Origin: Chloroflexota bacterium
Lineage (GTDB): Bacteria; Chloroflexota; Chloroflexia; Chloroflexales; Herpetosiphonaceae
Assembly (NCBI GenBank): GCA_020161265.1
Contig: JAIUOC010000009.1
Location: forward strand, 186,001-250,000
DNA: 64,000 bases
Direction of reading: 5' to 3'
The translations under genes were made by a program, and so were the position numbers. The notes beneath the pieces are model-generated. The model was not told where the DNA came from and did no database searches. It saw only the letters and a program-made list of their open reading frames with translations. Position 1 is the stretch's first letter; each line of letters begins with the position of its first letter. Of the stretch, positions 35,391 to 44,299 are shown piece after piece.

Positions 35391-36185
35391 TTATGCCCGA
35401 ACAACCAAGGTGTCAGCAATTTTATCATGCAAGGCTTGCTTCTGCCCATCCCACAATGGCCACAGATAATCCAAAAGGGTGGCAATCCCAATTACAAAAC
35501 TAATAATCCCCAAAAAGCCAATCGATGCTGTTGCAGCACCAAGATTACCAGCAGCAATATCATCGATACTGTTAAAGCTGATCATCCCAATCACCAAATT
35601 TATAACTGTGGATGCAATAGTAATCGCCAAACGCTTCCCTGCCACCACAAAATCCATTGGTTGATTAGTGCGCCGAATAACCCGAATTTTCACGATTTTT
35701 TTACCGATAGTTTGGCCAGTTGTGCCATGGAAATAGGCAAAGTAGCCAATATTAATAACGAGATTCAAAAGCGAACCAATAATATACATGCCAAGGCTTG
35801 ATGCTGAGCTGGTGCTTCCGGTGAGATTAAAGTTTGCAGTAACACCAATCCCTGTAACGAGATTTATTATAAAGCTCGGGATAAGCAAGATCAAAACATC
35901 CAAGAAATATGCACCAAAACGAATACCCCAACTGGCATACATTCCGGCAGCACTAGGCACTGCATAGCCACCTTGGACAAATGGTTGTTGACCGTAAGGC
36001 TGTTGACCATACGGTTGCTGACCATACGGTTGTTGTGGTTGTTGACCATACGGTTGCTGACCATATGGCTGTTGTGGTTGTTGACCATACGGTTGCTGAG
36101 GTTGTTGGCCATACGGCTGTTGTGGCTGTTGTGGTTGTTGGCCGTAAGGATTGTTAGGGTCTTGTGGTTGGTATGGATTACTCAT
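35391..36185 (-). CDS. RDD-family membrane protein with a Gln/Pro/Tyr repeat N-terminus
   Basis: A 264-residue protein. The first ~72 residues are repeats of [13 protein letters not shown], disordered and cytoplasmic. The RDD domain follows (about 85-264): [17 protein letters not shown] with the defining Arg and Asp, several membrane segments, [20 protein letters not shown] and a final [22 protein letters not shown] proteins are membrane proteins of mostly unknown function, with some described as ion exchangers. Such Gln/Pro/Tyr prefixes are common in Chloroflexota and Actinobacteria membrane proteins and may form condensate-like interactions. Confidence 0.85.
   Translation of the reverse strand: MSNPYQPQDPNNPYGQQPQQPQQPYGQQPQQPYGQQPQQPYGQQPYGQQPQQPYGQQPYGQQPYGQQPFVQGGYAVPSAAGMYASWGIRFGAYFLDVLILLIPSFIINLVTGIGVTANFNLTGSTSSASSLGMYIIGSLLNLVINIGYFAYFHGTTGQTIGKKIVKIRVIRRTNQPMDFVVAGKRLAITIASTVINLVIGMISFNSIDDIAAGNLGAATASIGFLGIISFVIGIATLLDYLWPLWDGQKQALHDKIADTLVVRA
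35970..36150. repeat. PYGQQ-encoding short tandem repeats
   Basis: Imperfect 15-24-bp units of the CATACGGTTGTTG type on the plus strand encode PYGQQPQQ on the minus strand, near the 5' end of the RDD gene. Likely length-variable. Confidence 0.75.
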
Positions 36186-36238
36186 AAGGGCGTTCCTTTC
36201 AACACAATCAACGACTACTTACTTCAACTAAATCTTCT

Positions 36239-36649
36239 CTAACGACGACGGCGTTCGCGTTGATCGTCACCATCGCTGACAACAGCGGTCAATACAATAC
36301 TAATCAACGAAATAACAATTGATCCAAGCAATGCTGTGCCAAAATCTTCAACGTAAAATTGTAAACCTAAATCTTGCGAGATTGCCGATGTGAGCATCAG
36401 CATCGCCGCATTGATTACAAAGATAAACAAACCGAGCGTCAAAAATACGAGCGGACATGATAAAAGTTTCAGAATTGGTCGCACTAATGCATTGATCAGG
36501 CCAAAAATCAAACTTACTGCCAATAAAGTCTTAATATCAATCCCAAATAGCTGATTAGCAGAGTCACCCCCAACACTAATACCAGGCACAAAATAGACGG
36601 TCACGGCTATTGCAACTGCATTAATTAGCCAACGAACAATCAGACTCAT
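36239..36649 (-). CDS. Phage holin family 4-like membrane protein
   Basis: A 136-residue protein with about four hydrophobic segments, a basic RRRR end, and the conserved LLAVSLIFGLINALVRPILK segment of the Mycobacteriophage D29-like/PF04020 family. Despite the holin name, these are ordinary chromosomal membrane proteins of unknown function; no phage genes are nearby. It lies 53 bp upstream of the RDD gene on the same strand and could share an operon with it. Confidence 0.82.
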   Translation of the reverse strand: MSLIVRWLINAVAIAVTVYFVPGISVGGDSANQLFGIDIKTLLAVSLIFGLINALVRPILKLLSCPLVFLTLGLFIFVINAAMLMLTSAISQDLGLQFYVEDFGTALLGSIVISLISIVLTAVVSDGDDQRERRRR

Positions 36650-36717
36650 TCAACGAACCTTCCTATGCCAAACCAAATTTACAGCTAGTTCGATTATCGC
36701 ATGTCGCCTACGCCATA

Positions 36718-39678
36718 TCAAGGGTTTGCCAACGGATTACTAATCACAATCGTATTGGCGTATGTTTGATATGGCGCTAGTTGCAACCCTACGCTGGCGG
36801 TTATTTCACGTTGTGGCTGGCGCGGATCGTTGCTATTAATCTGGACAACGCTGACTGCCGGCTGTTGCAACCAACTAATTGCCCCAAAACCATTAAGCTG
36901 TACCAGTAATGTTGCTTGTTGATTCGGTGCAATCGTCAGGCTACTTGGCGTAGCACTCAGCCATTGTTGGCTATTTGACTGATTAAGTAATTGCCAATTG
37001 TGGGCCGCCAAATATTCATGGCTTTGATGACAACCCAAGGCTTGCCCAACACTACTATTGGTATGCGTGCCAACTCCCCAGCGACCTGGCAAATAGCCCA
37101 TCGGTCCATAACGATATTCAACCCGCCCACTGCGCTCAATAATTAATTGGAAGGTATAGGTCGGCGCAGCCGTTGGCAGATTTTCATCTTGCCAGAGTGG
37201 TACCTGCTCATAACTCGCCACAAAGGTATCAGCATTGACGCTACCAGCACGGATAATGCCACCCTCTGAAGGATCAAGATCGGTCCAGAAGGCTGCAAGC
37301 GTGGCATTAGGTAGGTTGTTGGCCGGAAAACAGTTAGAACTAGGGGCGGCACTCCGCGATGGATTCAATGAAACCCAGCCATTTGAGCTTAGATAAACCT
37401 TATTTGCCAAGGTGCCAAACAACGGCGCACTAAAGCCCAAATCCAAGGCATCGGTATAAATTTGGTCATCATCGAGCTTTAATTCGGCGAGGCCAGTGGC
37501 ATCGTATAGGGCGGCACTTGGGGTTGGGGTAATTTGCCATTCACGCTTGGGCACATGGGGCGTAATCACCAACGGCTGGGTGCCTATATTGGTCAATGTT
37601 ACCGGAAACGTGCGTTGTTCAGCGAAAGCCAAACTGGCACTGATCGGCGGAATTTCAGCTAGCATATGCGGAATATCGGGGGTTAATGTCAGTACATTGG
37701 TCTGCTGGAGTGTTAAATTAACCGTCGTTGTTTGGGGATGATAGCCCGTGGCCTGAGCTGCAAGCTGATGAGTATCGGTTGTCAGTGTCATAGTGTAATG
37801 GCCAGTTGGATCGGTATAACTAGAAGGCCCACCCCCAATGCTGACCCGTCCATAAACCCCGCGCCCATGCCATCGATCGATTAATTGGCCAGTAAATTGG
37901 CTGGTGTTAGCAGCAGCCTCGACGATCAGTTCTAATTCGATTGTGCTTGTGCCTGAGCTAGCCACTACCAGCACATTGGCTCGATAGCTCCCCGCTGCGC
38001 TGACTTGGCGCGTATCCAAGGTAATCGGAATCGTAACGAGCGTATTAGCAGGAACAACCAACTGCTCGGGCAAACTTAGCCAAGCCACATCAACCCGCGC
38101 ATTACGCACCGCTGCATAGGCATCAGCACTGCCCCAACCATAGACATTATTGGGCCGAGCCGTCGGTGCATCGCCACATTGAGCCGAATAACGGGCTGCG
38201 CTGGTGTTGGTTAACAAAGCTTGAGTGGCCGCTAAATCGCCAATATACTGTGGGTTGGCCGACCAAATTAGCGCAGCAATTCCGCTCACATGGGGAGCCG
38301 CCATCGATGTACCATCAAGCAACGCCGTCAAGCCGTTTGGCCATGCCGAAGGAATTCGCACGCCAGGCGCACTCAGATCGGGATTGGTTCGGCCATCGCT
38401 GGTTGGCCCACGCGAAGAAAAATCGGCGATCAGATTGTTGCTATCAACCGCGCCAACACTAAATACATTGGCATTATTGCCTGGCGCAGTGCTGGTATAG
38501 CAACCAGAACGCCCGAAATTACCCGCCGCAAAGACACTCAAAATACCCGCAGCATCCCAGGCGGTAATGTAACCGCTATACCATGTGCTTTCGCCTGGGC
38601 CACCCCACGAATTATTAATGATATGTGGGCGCAAATCAGGTCGCGGATCACAGGGGATTTGCTGATTGCGTTCGCAGCCAACGCGGGTTGGGGCAAGCAT
38701 CCATTGGGCGCTTCTGATCAAACTTAATTCATCGCAAGTCAACGCACCACAGGCGCGGGCGGCAATCCAACGGGCGGCTGGAGCAACTCCTAACGCCATC
38801 CCTTCTTGATCATTAGCTCCCACCAAACTGCCCATCGTGTGGGTGCCATGGCCAGCAGGATCGGTTGGCAAACGATATTGATAGATTGGATCAAACCAGT
38901 TGTAATCATTGTTAAAACCATTGGACGACCAACCACGATAATTGTTGAGCAAGGCCGTGTGGCTAACGGCAACTCCAGTATCAATATTAGCAACCACAAT
39001 TCCCTGCCCACGCACGCCCCAATCGGCCCAAACTTGGGGCGCATCGACTGCCGCCACGCCCCAAGCTATATTCTCAGGCTCAGTCACTGGCATAGCCGTT
39101 AAACTTGGGTTACTAAAAACTTGGTTAGCACTAATGCTAGCAACCGCTGGATGTTGCGCCAAATTCAAGGCCAACCGCTGATCGCCCTCAACAATCAAAC
39201 TATTCACAATCCATAACGATTGTGGGTTGTGGCCTTGCATTCGTAATTCGTTCAGCAAAGGGGTTTGGGTGCGTTGAGCATGGTCAGTCAGGGTTTTGTA
39301 GACGTAATCGCCCCGTTCAGCCCAATCATCAAAGGTGCTGGCCAAGCTCAAATCGGCTTGCTCAGCCAAAAATACCAGCATTGTTTGCGGCTGGCTCGGA
39401 GCATCATGCCAATAGTTTTGTAAATTTGGGTCAATTTTTTGGGGAAAGCTTGGCACAGCCACCCGTAACAGTGGATCAGGCTGGCGGTTGGCTTGGGTTG
39501 CAGGCCACGCTTCGTACAGCTGAAGCGTGCGTTGAGGCAAGCCACGATTATCGAAACTCAGCCCGCGATTGGTTACGCTAGCAATTGGAACGACAAATTG
39601 AATTGGTAGGGTTGTTCGAGCACTAACCGAGGGTAACAGGCAAAAAATGAGCAGGCCGATCGCGAAAACACGCCACAT
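36718..39678 (-). CDS. Secreted subtilisin-like serine protease (S8)
   Basis: A 986-residue exported protease. A signal peptide (about 1-22) is followed by a pro-region. The S8 domain (about 225-530) has catalytic Asp in VVANIDTGVAVSH, His in DPAGHGTHTMGS and Ser in LLDGTSMAAPHVSGIAAL. Downstream are Ig-like/carboxypeptidase-regulatory modules (about 545-655, including GVYGRVSIGGGPSSYTDPTG) and a long beta-rich C-terminal part. It probably degrades proteins outside the cell, in keeping with a gliding predatory lifestyle, which is inference. It is preceded by no obvious partner gene. Confidence 0.93.
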   Translation of the reverse strand: MWRVFAIGLLIFCLLPSVSARTTLPIQFVVPIASVTNRGLSFDNRGLPQRTLQLYEAWPATQANRQPDPLLRVAVPSFPQKIDPNLQNYWHDAPSQPQTMLVFLAEQADLSLASTFDDWAERGDYVYKTLTDHAQRTQTPLLNELRMQGHNPQSLWIVNSLIVEGDQRLALNLAQHPAVASISANQVFSNPSLTAMPVTEPENIAWGVAAVDAPQVWADWGVRGQGIVVANIDTGVAVSHTALLNNYRGWSSNGFNNDYNWFDPIYQYRLPTDPAGHGTHTMGSLVGANDQEGMALGVAPAARWIAARACGALTCDELSLIRSAQWMLAPTRVGCERNQQIPCDPRPDLRPHIINNSWGGPGESTWYSGYITAWDAAGILSVFAAGNFGRSGCYTSTAPGNNANVFSVGAVDSNNLIADFSSRGPTSDGRTNPDLSAPGVRIPSAWPNGLTALLDGTSMAAPHVSGIAALIWSANPQYIGDLAATQALLTNTSAARYSAQCGDAPTARPNNVYGWGSADAYAAVRNARVDVAWLSLPEQLVVPANTLVTIPITLDTRQVSAAGSYRANVLVVASSGTSTIELELIVEAAANTSQFTGQLIDRWHGRGVYGRVSIGGGPSSYTDPTGHYTMTLTTDTHQLAAQATGYHPQTTTVNLTLQQTNVLTLTPDIPHMLAEIPPISASLAFAEQRTFPVTLTNIGTQPLVITPHVPKREWQITPTPSAALYDATGLAELKLDDDQIYTDALDLGFSAPLFGTLANKVYLSSNGWVSLNPSRSAAPSSNCFPANNLPNATLAAFWTDLDPSEGGIIRAGSVNADTFVASYEQVPLWQDENLPTAAPTYTFQLIIERSGRVEYRYGPMGYLPGRWGVGTHTNSSVGQALGCHQSHEYLAAHNWQLLNQSNSQQWLSATPSSLTIAPNQQATLLVQLNGFGAISWLQQPAVSVVQINSNDPRQPQREITASVGLQLAPYQTYANTIVISNPLANP

Positions 39679-39766
39679 AGCACCACCTCACAGCTACAGC
39701 ATAGCCATGATTAAACCATGAATAAGGATGCGGGGCTATATTCCAATTGGCCTATTTTGTGGGCGA

Positions 39767-39793
39767 CAGCCACACCCAAGCCGAGTGTGGCTG
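39767..39793 (-). terminator. Hairpin after the anti-sigma gene
   Basis: CAGCCACAC (39767-39775) and GTGTGGCTG (39785-39793) form a perfect 9-bp stem 7 bp after the minus-strand stop. No strong T-run. Confidence 0.6.
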
Positions 39794-39799
39794 TGAAAT

Positions 39800-40588
39800 T
39801 TAGAGGTTACCAGCTAAAACGGTCGTACCAGGGGCAGTCTGCGAACCACCAGCCACCTCGATCGTCACCATCACCTGTTGAAAATCGTTAACTTGGCTAT
39901 CGGCGGTGATGACTAATTGAGCATGCCCAGCAGCATTTACCGAAAACTGATCGCTTGGAATTGGCTCTTGGCCAGCGCGGGCTAGCCAAAATTGGTAAAC
40001 TTGGCCTTCAGGCAATGGTGATAGGCCATCGACAACTAAAACTGCTGTCTGGTTGCCTGGCTGCATATACATTGTGCCAACTGCTTTGGGCGATTGCTCA
40101 GTGCCCGCCAATTGACGCGAAGTTGTAGTTTGAGCCACCACAAACGCCACTGCTCGCTCGGCTTGGGCAATCTGCTCGTCGGCCTGCACGCGCCGCAACC
40201 GTTCGCTGGCAACTTCGCGTTCAAGCCCAGCCACATTGGTGCGCAATTGAGTATTTTCGCTGCGCAAGCCAATATTCCAGCCGCCAAGCGCAATCAACAA
40301 CGCTAAGGCTGCCGTCCATGCCAAGGAAAGCCGTCGGGTTGCCGGGCGATTTAATCCACTTACCTGCTTGCTAGCACTGGCCCGCGCCAATAACTGTTGC
40401 TTGACAATTGGCGTTGGTTGGACTCGTGGCGCAGCCAAAGCCAATTGATGCACAGTGCGTTGCAACTGCTGAATTTTCGTGCGCAGCAGTGGATTATTGG
40501 CGATTTGAATTTCGACCGATTGTTGCTCATCGAGACTCAAAATGCCAAGCGCGTAACCAATCAAGAGTTCTTCTAATTGTGTATCCAT
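39800..40588 (-). CDS. Anti-sigma factor, RskA family
   Basis: A 262-residue membrane regulator that holds its ECF sigma factor inactive. The cytoplasmic anti-sigma domain occupies the first ~80 residues (LEELLIGYALGILSLDEQQSVE), the membrane segment about 90-108, and the extracellular RskA domain the rest (GTMYMQPGNQTAVLVVDGLS, LPEGQVYQFWL). The start at 40588 overlaps the sigma stop by one base (TAATG), which fixes it and couples translation. The extracellular half probably senses redox or envelope conditions; which is unknown. Confidence 0.9.
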   Translation of the reverse strand: MDTQLEELLIGYALGILSLDEQQSVEIQIANNPLLRTKIQQLQRTVHQLALAAPRVQPTPIVKQQLLARASASKQVSGLNRPATRRLSLAWTAALALLIALGGWNIGLRSENTQLRTNVAGLEREVASERLRRVQADEQIAQAERAVAFVVAQTTTSRQLAGTEQSPKAVGTMYMQPGNQTAVLVVDGLSPLPEGQVYQFWLARAGQEPIPSDQFSVNAAGHAQLVITADSQVNDFQQVMVTIEVAGGSQTAPGTTVLAGNL

Positions 40589-41325
40589 TATTCGTTCCAC
40601 TGTTGTGTACCCAAAAGATCACGCAGTTTCAAGAGGCCAAGCCGCACGCGAGTTTTGATCGTGCCCAAGGGATTGCCTAATTTATCGGCAATTTCACGTT
40701 GAGTCAACCCACTAAAATAGGCTAACTCCAAAGCTTCGCGTTGTTCGGCAGAGAGCGCCTGCATCGCCGAGCGCACAACTGAACGTTGTTCACCCAGCCA
40801 CACCACTTCTTCCACATTGGCTTCGTCGGCAATCGCCTCAAGCAATGGTCTTTCAGGGTCTTCGTAGGCAGCTTGAGGGCGGGCTGCACGACGGCGCAAT
40901 TCGTCGATGCTCAAGTTGCGAGCAATGCCAAAAAGCCAAGGGGCAAAATTGCCACGGCTATTATCAAACGTGCTTGCCCGTTGCCAAACCCGCCAAAAAG
41001 CTTCTTGGGTAATTTCTTCGGCGATCTCACGCTGACGCACGATTTTGAGGGCAACCCCCATCACCGTAGCGGCATACCGATCGTAAAGCTGCGATAGTGC
41101 CTGCTCATCGCCCTGGGCAATTCGGCGAATTAACACATTATCGCCCAGTGGATCACCAGGCAGCGGGCGTTGATTATCGTTAAATGGTACTACGTCCGAA
41201 GCATCCGAACGGATGGTTGAAGCAGCCCACCATAATTGAACCCGTTGAACAATTTGGGCAAACCATGAAGGGCTTGAGGTCGCCTTAACCTCGCCTAAGT
41301 GCATGTTTGGTCGTGCAAACACCAT
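40588..41325 (-). CDS. ECF sigma factor (SigK-like)
   Basis: A 245-residue extracytoplasmic-function sigma factor. After a longer than usual N-terminus (about 1-70, with a second possible start MHLGEVK at residue 8), region 2 appears (LSQLYDRYAATVMGVALKIV, EEITQEAFWRVWQRA, FAPWLFGIARNLSIDELRRR) and region 4 (ALSAEQREALELAYFSGLTQ, REIADKLGNPLGTIKTRVRLG). It is followed by its anti-sigma factor. GAGG lies 5 bp before the ATG at 41325. Its regulon may include the surface genes nearby, which is inference. Confidence 0.92.
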   Translation of the reverse strand: MVFARPNMHLGEVKATSSPSWFAQIVQRVQLWWAASTIRSDASDVVPFNDNQRPLPGDPLGDNVLIRRIAQGDEQALSQLYDRYAATVMGVALKIVRQREIAEEITQEAFWRVWQRASTFDNSRGNFAPWLFGIARNLSIDELRRRAARPQAAYEDPERPLLEAIADEANVEEVVWLGEQRSVVRSAMQALSAEQREALELAYFSGLTQREIADKLGNPLGTIKTRVRLGLLKLRDLLGTQQWNE

Positions 41326-41483
41326 TAGTACCTCAACTTTGGGTGATGAGTACGCGCAGCATTAAACACGAAAATCTGGAATTGGTACTCAGCAACATTT
41401 GGTTTCATGATGAATCATTGTATCATACTGATTAGGCATTGCATGGGGCGCTTTGGCCGCTCCCCTTGTGGCTTGAAACTCAG

Positions 41484-41492
41484 TGTTATAAT
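41484..41492 (+). promoter_or_regulatory. Extended -10 promoter element of the GAF-PAS kinase gene
   Basis: TGTTATAAT is a perfect extended -10 element 33 bp before the kinase start codon. A TTGTGG lies at a suboptimal 15-bp spacing. Confidence 0.5.
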
Positions 41493-41525
41493 TCTCAAAC
41501 AATACGCATATCTGTGGAGTACCCA

Positions 41526-43127
41526 ATGGCCGCGAATGAACCTGGTCAGGTGACAAGCCCCGAAGATTCATATCAGCGTTTGCGAACCGAGTATGAACGG
41601 TTGCAGTTACTCTATAGCCTCGCTCAACAGTTTGCGACGATGTTAAGTTTACCCAATGTTTTGCAGCATGTGCTTTCGGCTACAACGCGCTTTACCAACG
41701 CTGTGCGTGGTAGCATTTTCCTCTATGGCGAGTACGATGAAGTTCAAATGCATTTGCTTTCTGAGCGTTTTCAACAAGCTCGCTTGACTCCTTTTACTAA
41801 TCGTATTTTACGCGAAGGGCTGGCGAGCTGGGTGCTCAAGCATCGCCAAAGTGCCTTAATCGCCGATACCAATCTCGACGAACGCTGGATCGATTATCCT
41901 AGCGATACCTTGGATGTGCGCTCAGTGCTGTGTGTGCCGCTTTTGCGCGGGCGACGAGTGCGCGGCGTGCTGACCTTGGTGCATCCTGAAATTGGTTTTT
42001 TTACCATGGATGATGAGGCACTGCTGAATGTGATTGCCCAACATGCCGCCATGGCGATTGAAAATGCCCAGCTGATTGCTGATATTAATGATGAGCGGCG
42101 CAAGTTCGAGGGAGCCTTCACCGCTATGGAAGAAGGCTTGATTTTGGTCGATGGCGATGGTCGGATTCACTTTGTCAATCCTCAAGCCTTGGCCTTTTTT
42201 GCAGTCACACCACCAGTGCCCGAACACCTGAACGAGCTTTCGCAGCAAGTTTTGGGCTTATTCAAAGAGGCCCAACAAACTGGTGATAGTGTGCGAGCCG
42301 AGATTGTGCTTGAGCAGAATCCCACCACCGATCTGGCCATCCACATTGCCTACATCCCCATTTTCAGCGAGCAAGAAGATTGGTGGACGATTGTACTCCA
42401 CGATATTACGCGACTGAAGGAGTATGATCGGCTCAAAACCCAGTTTGTCGCCAATGCTTCGCATGAATTGCGCACGCCTTTGGCTAATATTAAGTTGTAT
42501 GCCCGTTTGGCCCAGCAAGTCAAAGCTAAAACCAAGCTGCCCCAATATCTCGAAACTATTGCCAGCGAAGCAGGCCGCTTAGAAGCAATCGTTGAAGATT
42601 TATTGACCCTGACCCGCTTGGATAGTGGCTTGATGCATAGTAATCCTGAGTGGGTTGATATTATTGAATTGTTGCGCAACTTAGCCCAAACCTATCGCCC
42701 ATTGGCCGAAGCGCGGGAACAACGCTTGATTTTTCAAGAATGTACCAGCAATTTGCCTAAGCTTTGGTTAGCCCCCGATCAATTTATGCGGGTGGTCGTG
42801 AACTTGCTAAGCAATGCCCTAAAATTCACACCTACTGGCGGCACAGTCACGCTATCGGTTGATCGGCAAATCCAAGCGGGGCAGGCGGGCACGCTTATCA
42901 CCGTAGCCGACACTGGGCCAGGCATCGCACCTGAACATCAGCAACGCTTATTTGAACGTTTTTATCGCGGTAGTAACCCAACCGAGAGTGGTAGCGGTTT
43001 AGGTTTAGCCATTGTGCGTGAGTTGTTGGCCTTGATGGGAGGCACAATTTCGGTAGCCAGCACCGTTGGTCAAGGTTCACAATTCACCTGTTGGTTGCCC
43101 TTAGAACAACACACTCACACCGCATGA
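41526..43127 (+). CDS. Sensor histidine kinase (GAF-PAS-HisKA-HATPase)
   Basis: A 533-residue soluble kinase. GAF about 25-185 (VLSATTRFTNAVRGSIFLYG), PAS about 195-300 (AMEEGLILVDGDGRIHFVNP), HisKA with ANASHELRTPLANIKLYARL, ATPase with NLLSNALKFTPTGG, DTGPGIAPEHQQRLFER and SGLGLAIVRELL. The start at 41526 has GGAG 8 bp upstream; the frame extends to 41439 without a site and across the promoter. It is followed 106 bp later by a NarL-type regulator that may be its partner, although such kinases more often pair with OmpR-type regulators. Confidence 0.91.
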   Translation: MAANEPGQVTSPEDSYQRLRTEYERLQLLYSLAQQFATMLSLPNVLQHVLSATTRFTNAVRGSIFLYGEYDEVQMHLLSERFQQARLTPFTNRILREGLASWVLKHRQSALIADTNLDERWIDYPSDTLDVRSVLCVPLLRGRRVRGVLTLVHPEIGFFTMDDEALLNVIAQHAAMAIENAQLIADINDERRKFEGAFTAMEEGLILVDGDGRIHFVNPQALAFFAVTPPVPEHLNELSQQVLGLFKEAQQTGDSVRAEIVLEQNPTTDLAIHIAYIPIFSEQEDWWTIVLHDITRLKEYDRLKTQFVANASHELRTPLANIKLYARLAQQVKAKTKLPQYLETIASEAGRLEAIVEDLLTLTRLDSGLMHSNPEWVDIIELLRNLAQTYRPLAEAREQRLIFQECTSNLPKLWLAPDQFMRVVVNLLSNALKFTPTGGTVTLSVDRQIQAGQAGTLITVADTGPGIAPEHQQRLFERFYRGSNPTESGSGLGLAIVRELLALMGGTISVASTVGQGSQFTCWLPLEQHTHTA

Positions 43128-43233
43128 TTACTCAATTAATCGTAATTTTGTTCGTAAACTCTCACCCCTAGAGTGGATATGCATTGTCCATTTTTTGACC
43201 GTTTTCGCATCTGTTCTGAAGAAGGAGTACCCC

Positions 43234-43893
43234 ATGCGGATCCTGATTGTTGATGATCATCCGGTGTTTCGGGAGGGGGTACGTGCCCTACTCGAAACCC
43301 ACGATGAGATGGAAGTTGTTGGCGTGCTTGGGCATGGGCGCGACGCTGCTGTAGTTGCAAAAGATCAATTTGTTGATGTGGCACTGCTCGATGTGAGCTT
43401 GCCCGATATGCCTGGCTATGAAGTTTGTCGCTCAATTGTGGAAGCGTCGCCACGCACTCGCGTGTTGATGTTGACCGCCAACGACACCAACGATGTGATT
43501 CGCCAATCGCTGGCCGCTGGGGCCGCTGGCTATGTGCTCAAAACCGAAGATCCCTCCCGCTTGATCAGCCACATTAGTGCAGTTGCTCAAGGTGAAACGG
43601 TTTTGGCTGGCCCAATTGCTCAAAAAGTTGTGCGCCAACTGTTGGAAGGCCCACAGCCAACCGTCTCGACCAAAACCAATGATGCCCTGAATGCCTTGAC
43701 CGAGCGCGAACGCCAAGTCTTTTTCTTGGCAGCCGAAGGGCGGCGCAACAGCGATATTGCCCAACAATTAATTCTGAGTGAAGAAACGATCAAAACTCAC
43801 TTGCGCAATATTTATAGCAAATTAGGTTTAGGCAATAAAGCTGAATTACGCTTGTTCGCGGTGCAAGCTCGACTCGCACCACCCCAAATCTAA
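43234..43893 (+). CDS. NarL/FixJ-family response regulator
   Basis: A 219-residue regulator. The receiver domain begins MRILIVDDHPVFREGVRALL and carries D53 (VALLDVSLPDMPGYE), the conserved Thr in LMLTANDTND and Lys in GYVLKTEDP. The C-terminal LuxR-type helix-turn-helix has ALTERERQVFFLAAEGRRNS and LSEETIKTHLRNIYSKLGL. The start at 43234 follows GAAGGAG by 6 bp. Lying 107 bp before the RiPP locus on the same strand, it could control that locus, but a separate promoter candidate sits between. Confidence 0.93.
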   Translation: MRILIVDDHPVFREGVRALLETHDEMEVVGVLGHGRDAAVVAKDQFVDVALLDVSLPDMPGYEVCRSIVEASPRTRVLMLTANDTNDVIRQSLAAGAAGYVLKTEDPSRLISHISAVAQGETVLAGPIAQKVVRQLLEGPQPTVSTKTNDALNALTERERQVFFLAAEGRRNSDIAQQLILSEETIKTHLRNIYSKLGLGNKAELRLFAVQARLAPPQI

Positions 43894-43928
43894 GCTAAAA
43901 TTCCCACAATCGAGGGATAAAACAGGGC

Positions 43929-43958
43929 TTGGACGTGGAGATCAGTTCATGCTAAGAT
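43929..43958 (+). promoter_or_regulatory. Candidate promoter of the RiPP operon
   Basis: TTGGAC (43929-43934), an 18-bp spacer and TAAGAT (43953-43958) form a weak sigma-70-like promoter, 42 bp before the PqqD-like gene. Both hexamers match the consensus only partly. Confidence 0.35.
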
Positions 43959-44000
43959 GAAAATCATTGCAATTGACCCTTGTGGTTTGAGTACACACTT

Positions 44001-44297
44001 ATGAATGAGCACGCTCCACAACGATTTGTCCGTGATCCGGCGATTGTTACCCGTAGCATTGGGAGTGAAACGGTGTTGGTTCCTGTGCGACCAAATACCG
44101 CTGCCCTCAATGCTATTTTTGCGCTTAACGAGACTGCCGCGCTAGTTTGGCAAGCTTTGGCAACACCCCAAAGTCTGGCCGAATTAATCGACCTCGTGTG
44201 TGCTGAATACGATGTTGAGCCTCGGGCCGCCCAAGCCGATCTGATTCCGTTGTTGGAATCGATGCTTGAGGTCGCTGTTATTCAGGAGGTTGCCTAA
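44001..44297 (+). CDS. PqqD-like RiPP recognition element protein
   Basis: A 98-residue protein of the PqqD family, the small winged-helix domain that binds the leader of a precursor peptide and presents it to a modifying enzyme. The start region FVRDPAIVTRSIGSETVLVP, the strand AIFALNETAALVWQALATPQ and the helix LAELIDLVCAEYDVE followed by QADLIPLLESMLE are typical of PqqD domains. ATG 44001 is chosen over a TTG at 43980. It ends 2 bp before the radical SAM gene, so the two are coupled. It is the first gene of the RiPP locus. Confidence is high for the fold, moderate for a role in peptide maturation. Confidence 0.88.
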   Translation: MNEHAPQRFVRDPAIVTRSIGSETVLVPVRPNTAALNAIFALNETAALVWQALATPQSLAELIDLVCAEYDVEPRAAQADLIPLLESMLEVAVIQEVA

Positions 44298-44299
44298 GC

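Noticed and set aside
36239-36649. Holin-like gene as evidence of a prophage
   Set aside because: The family is a common chromosomal membrane protein; no other phage gene is near.
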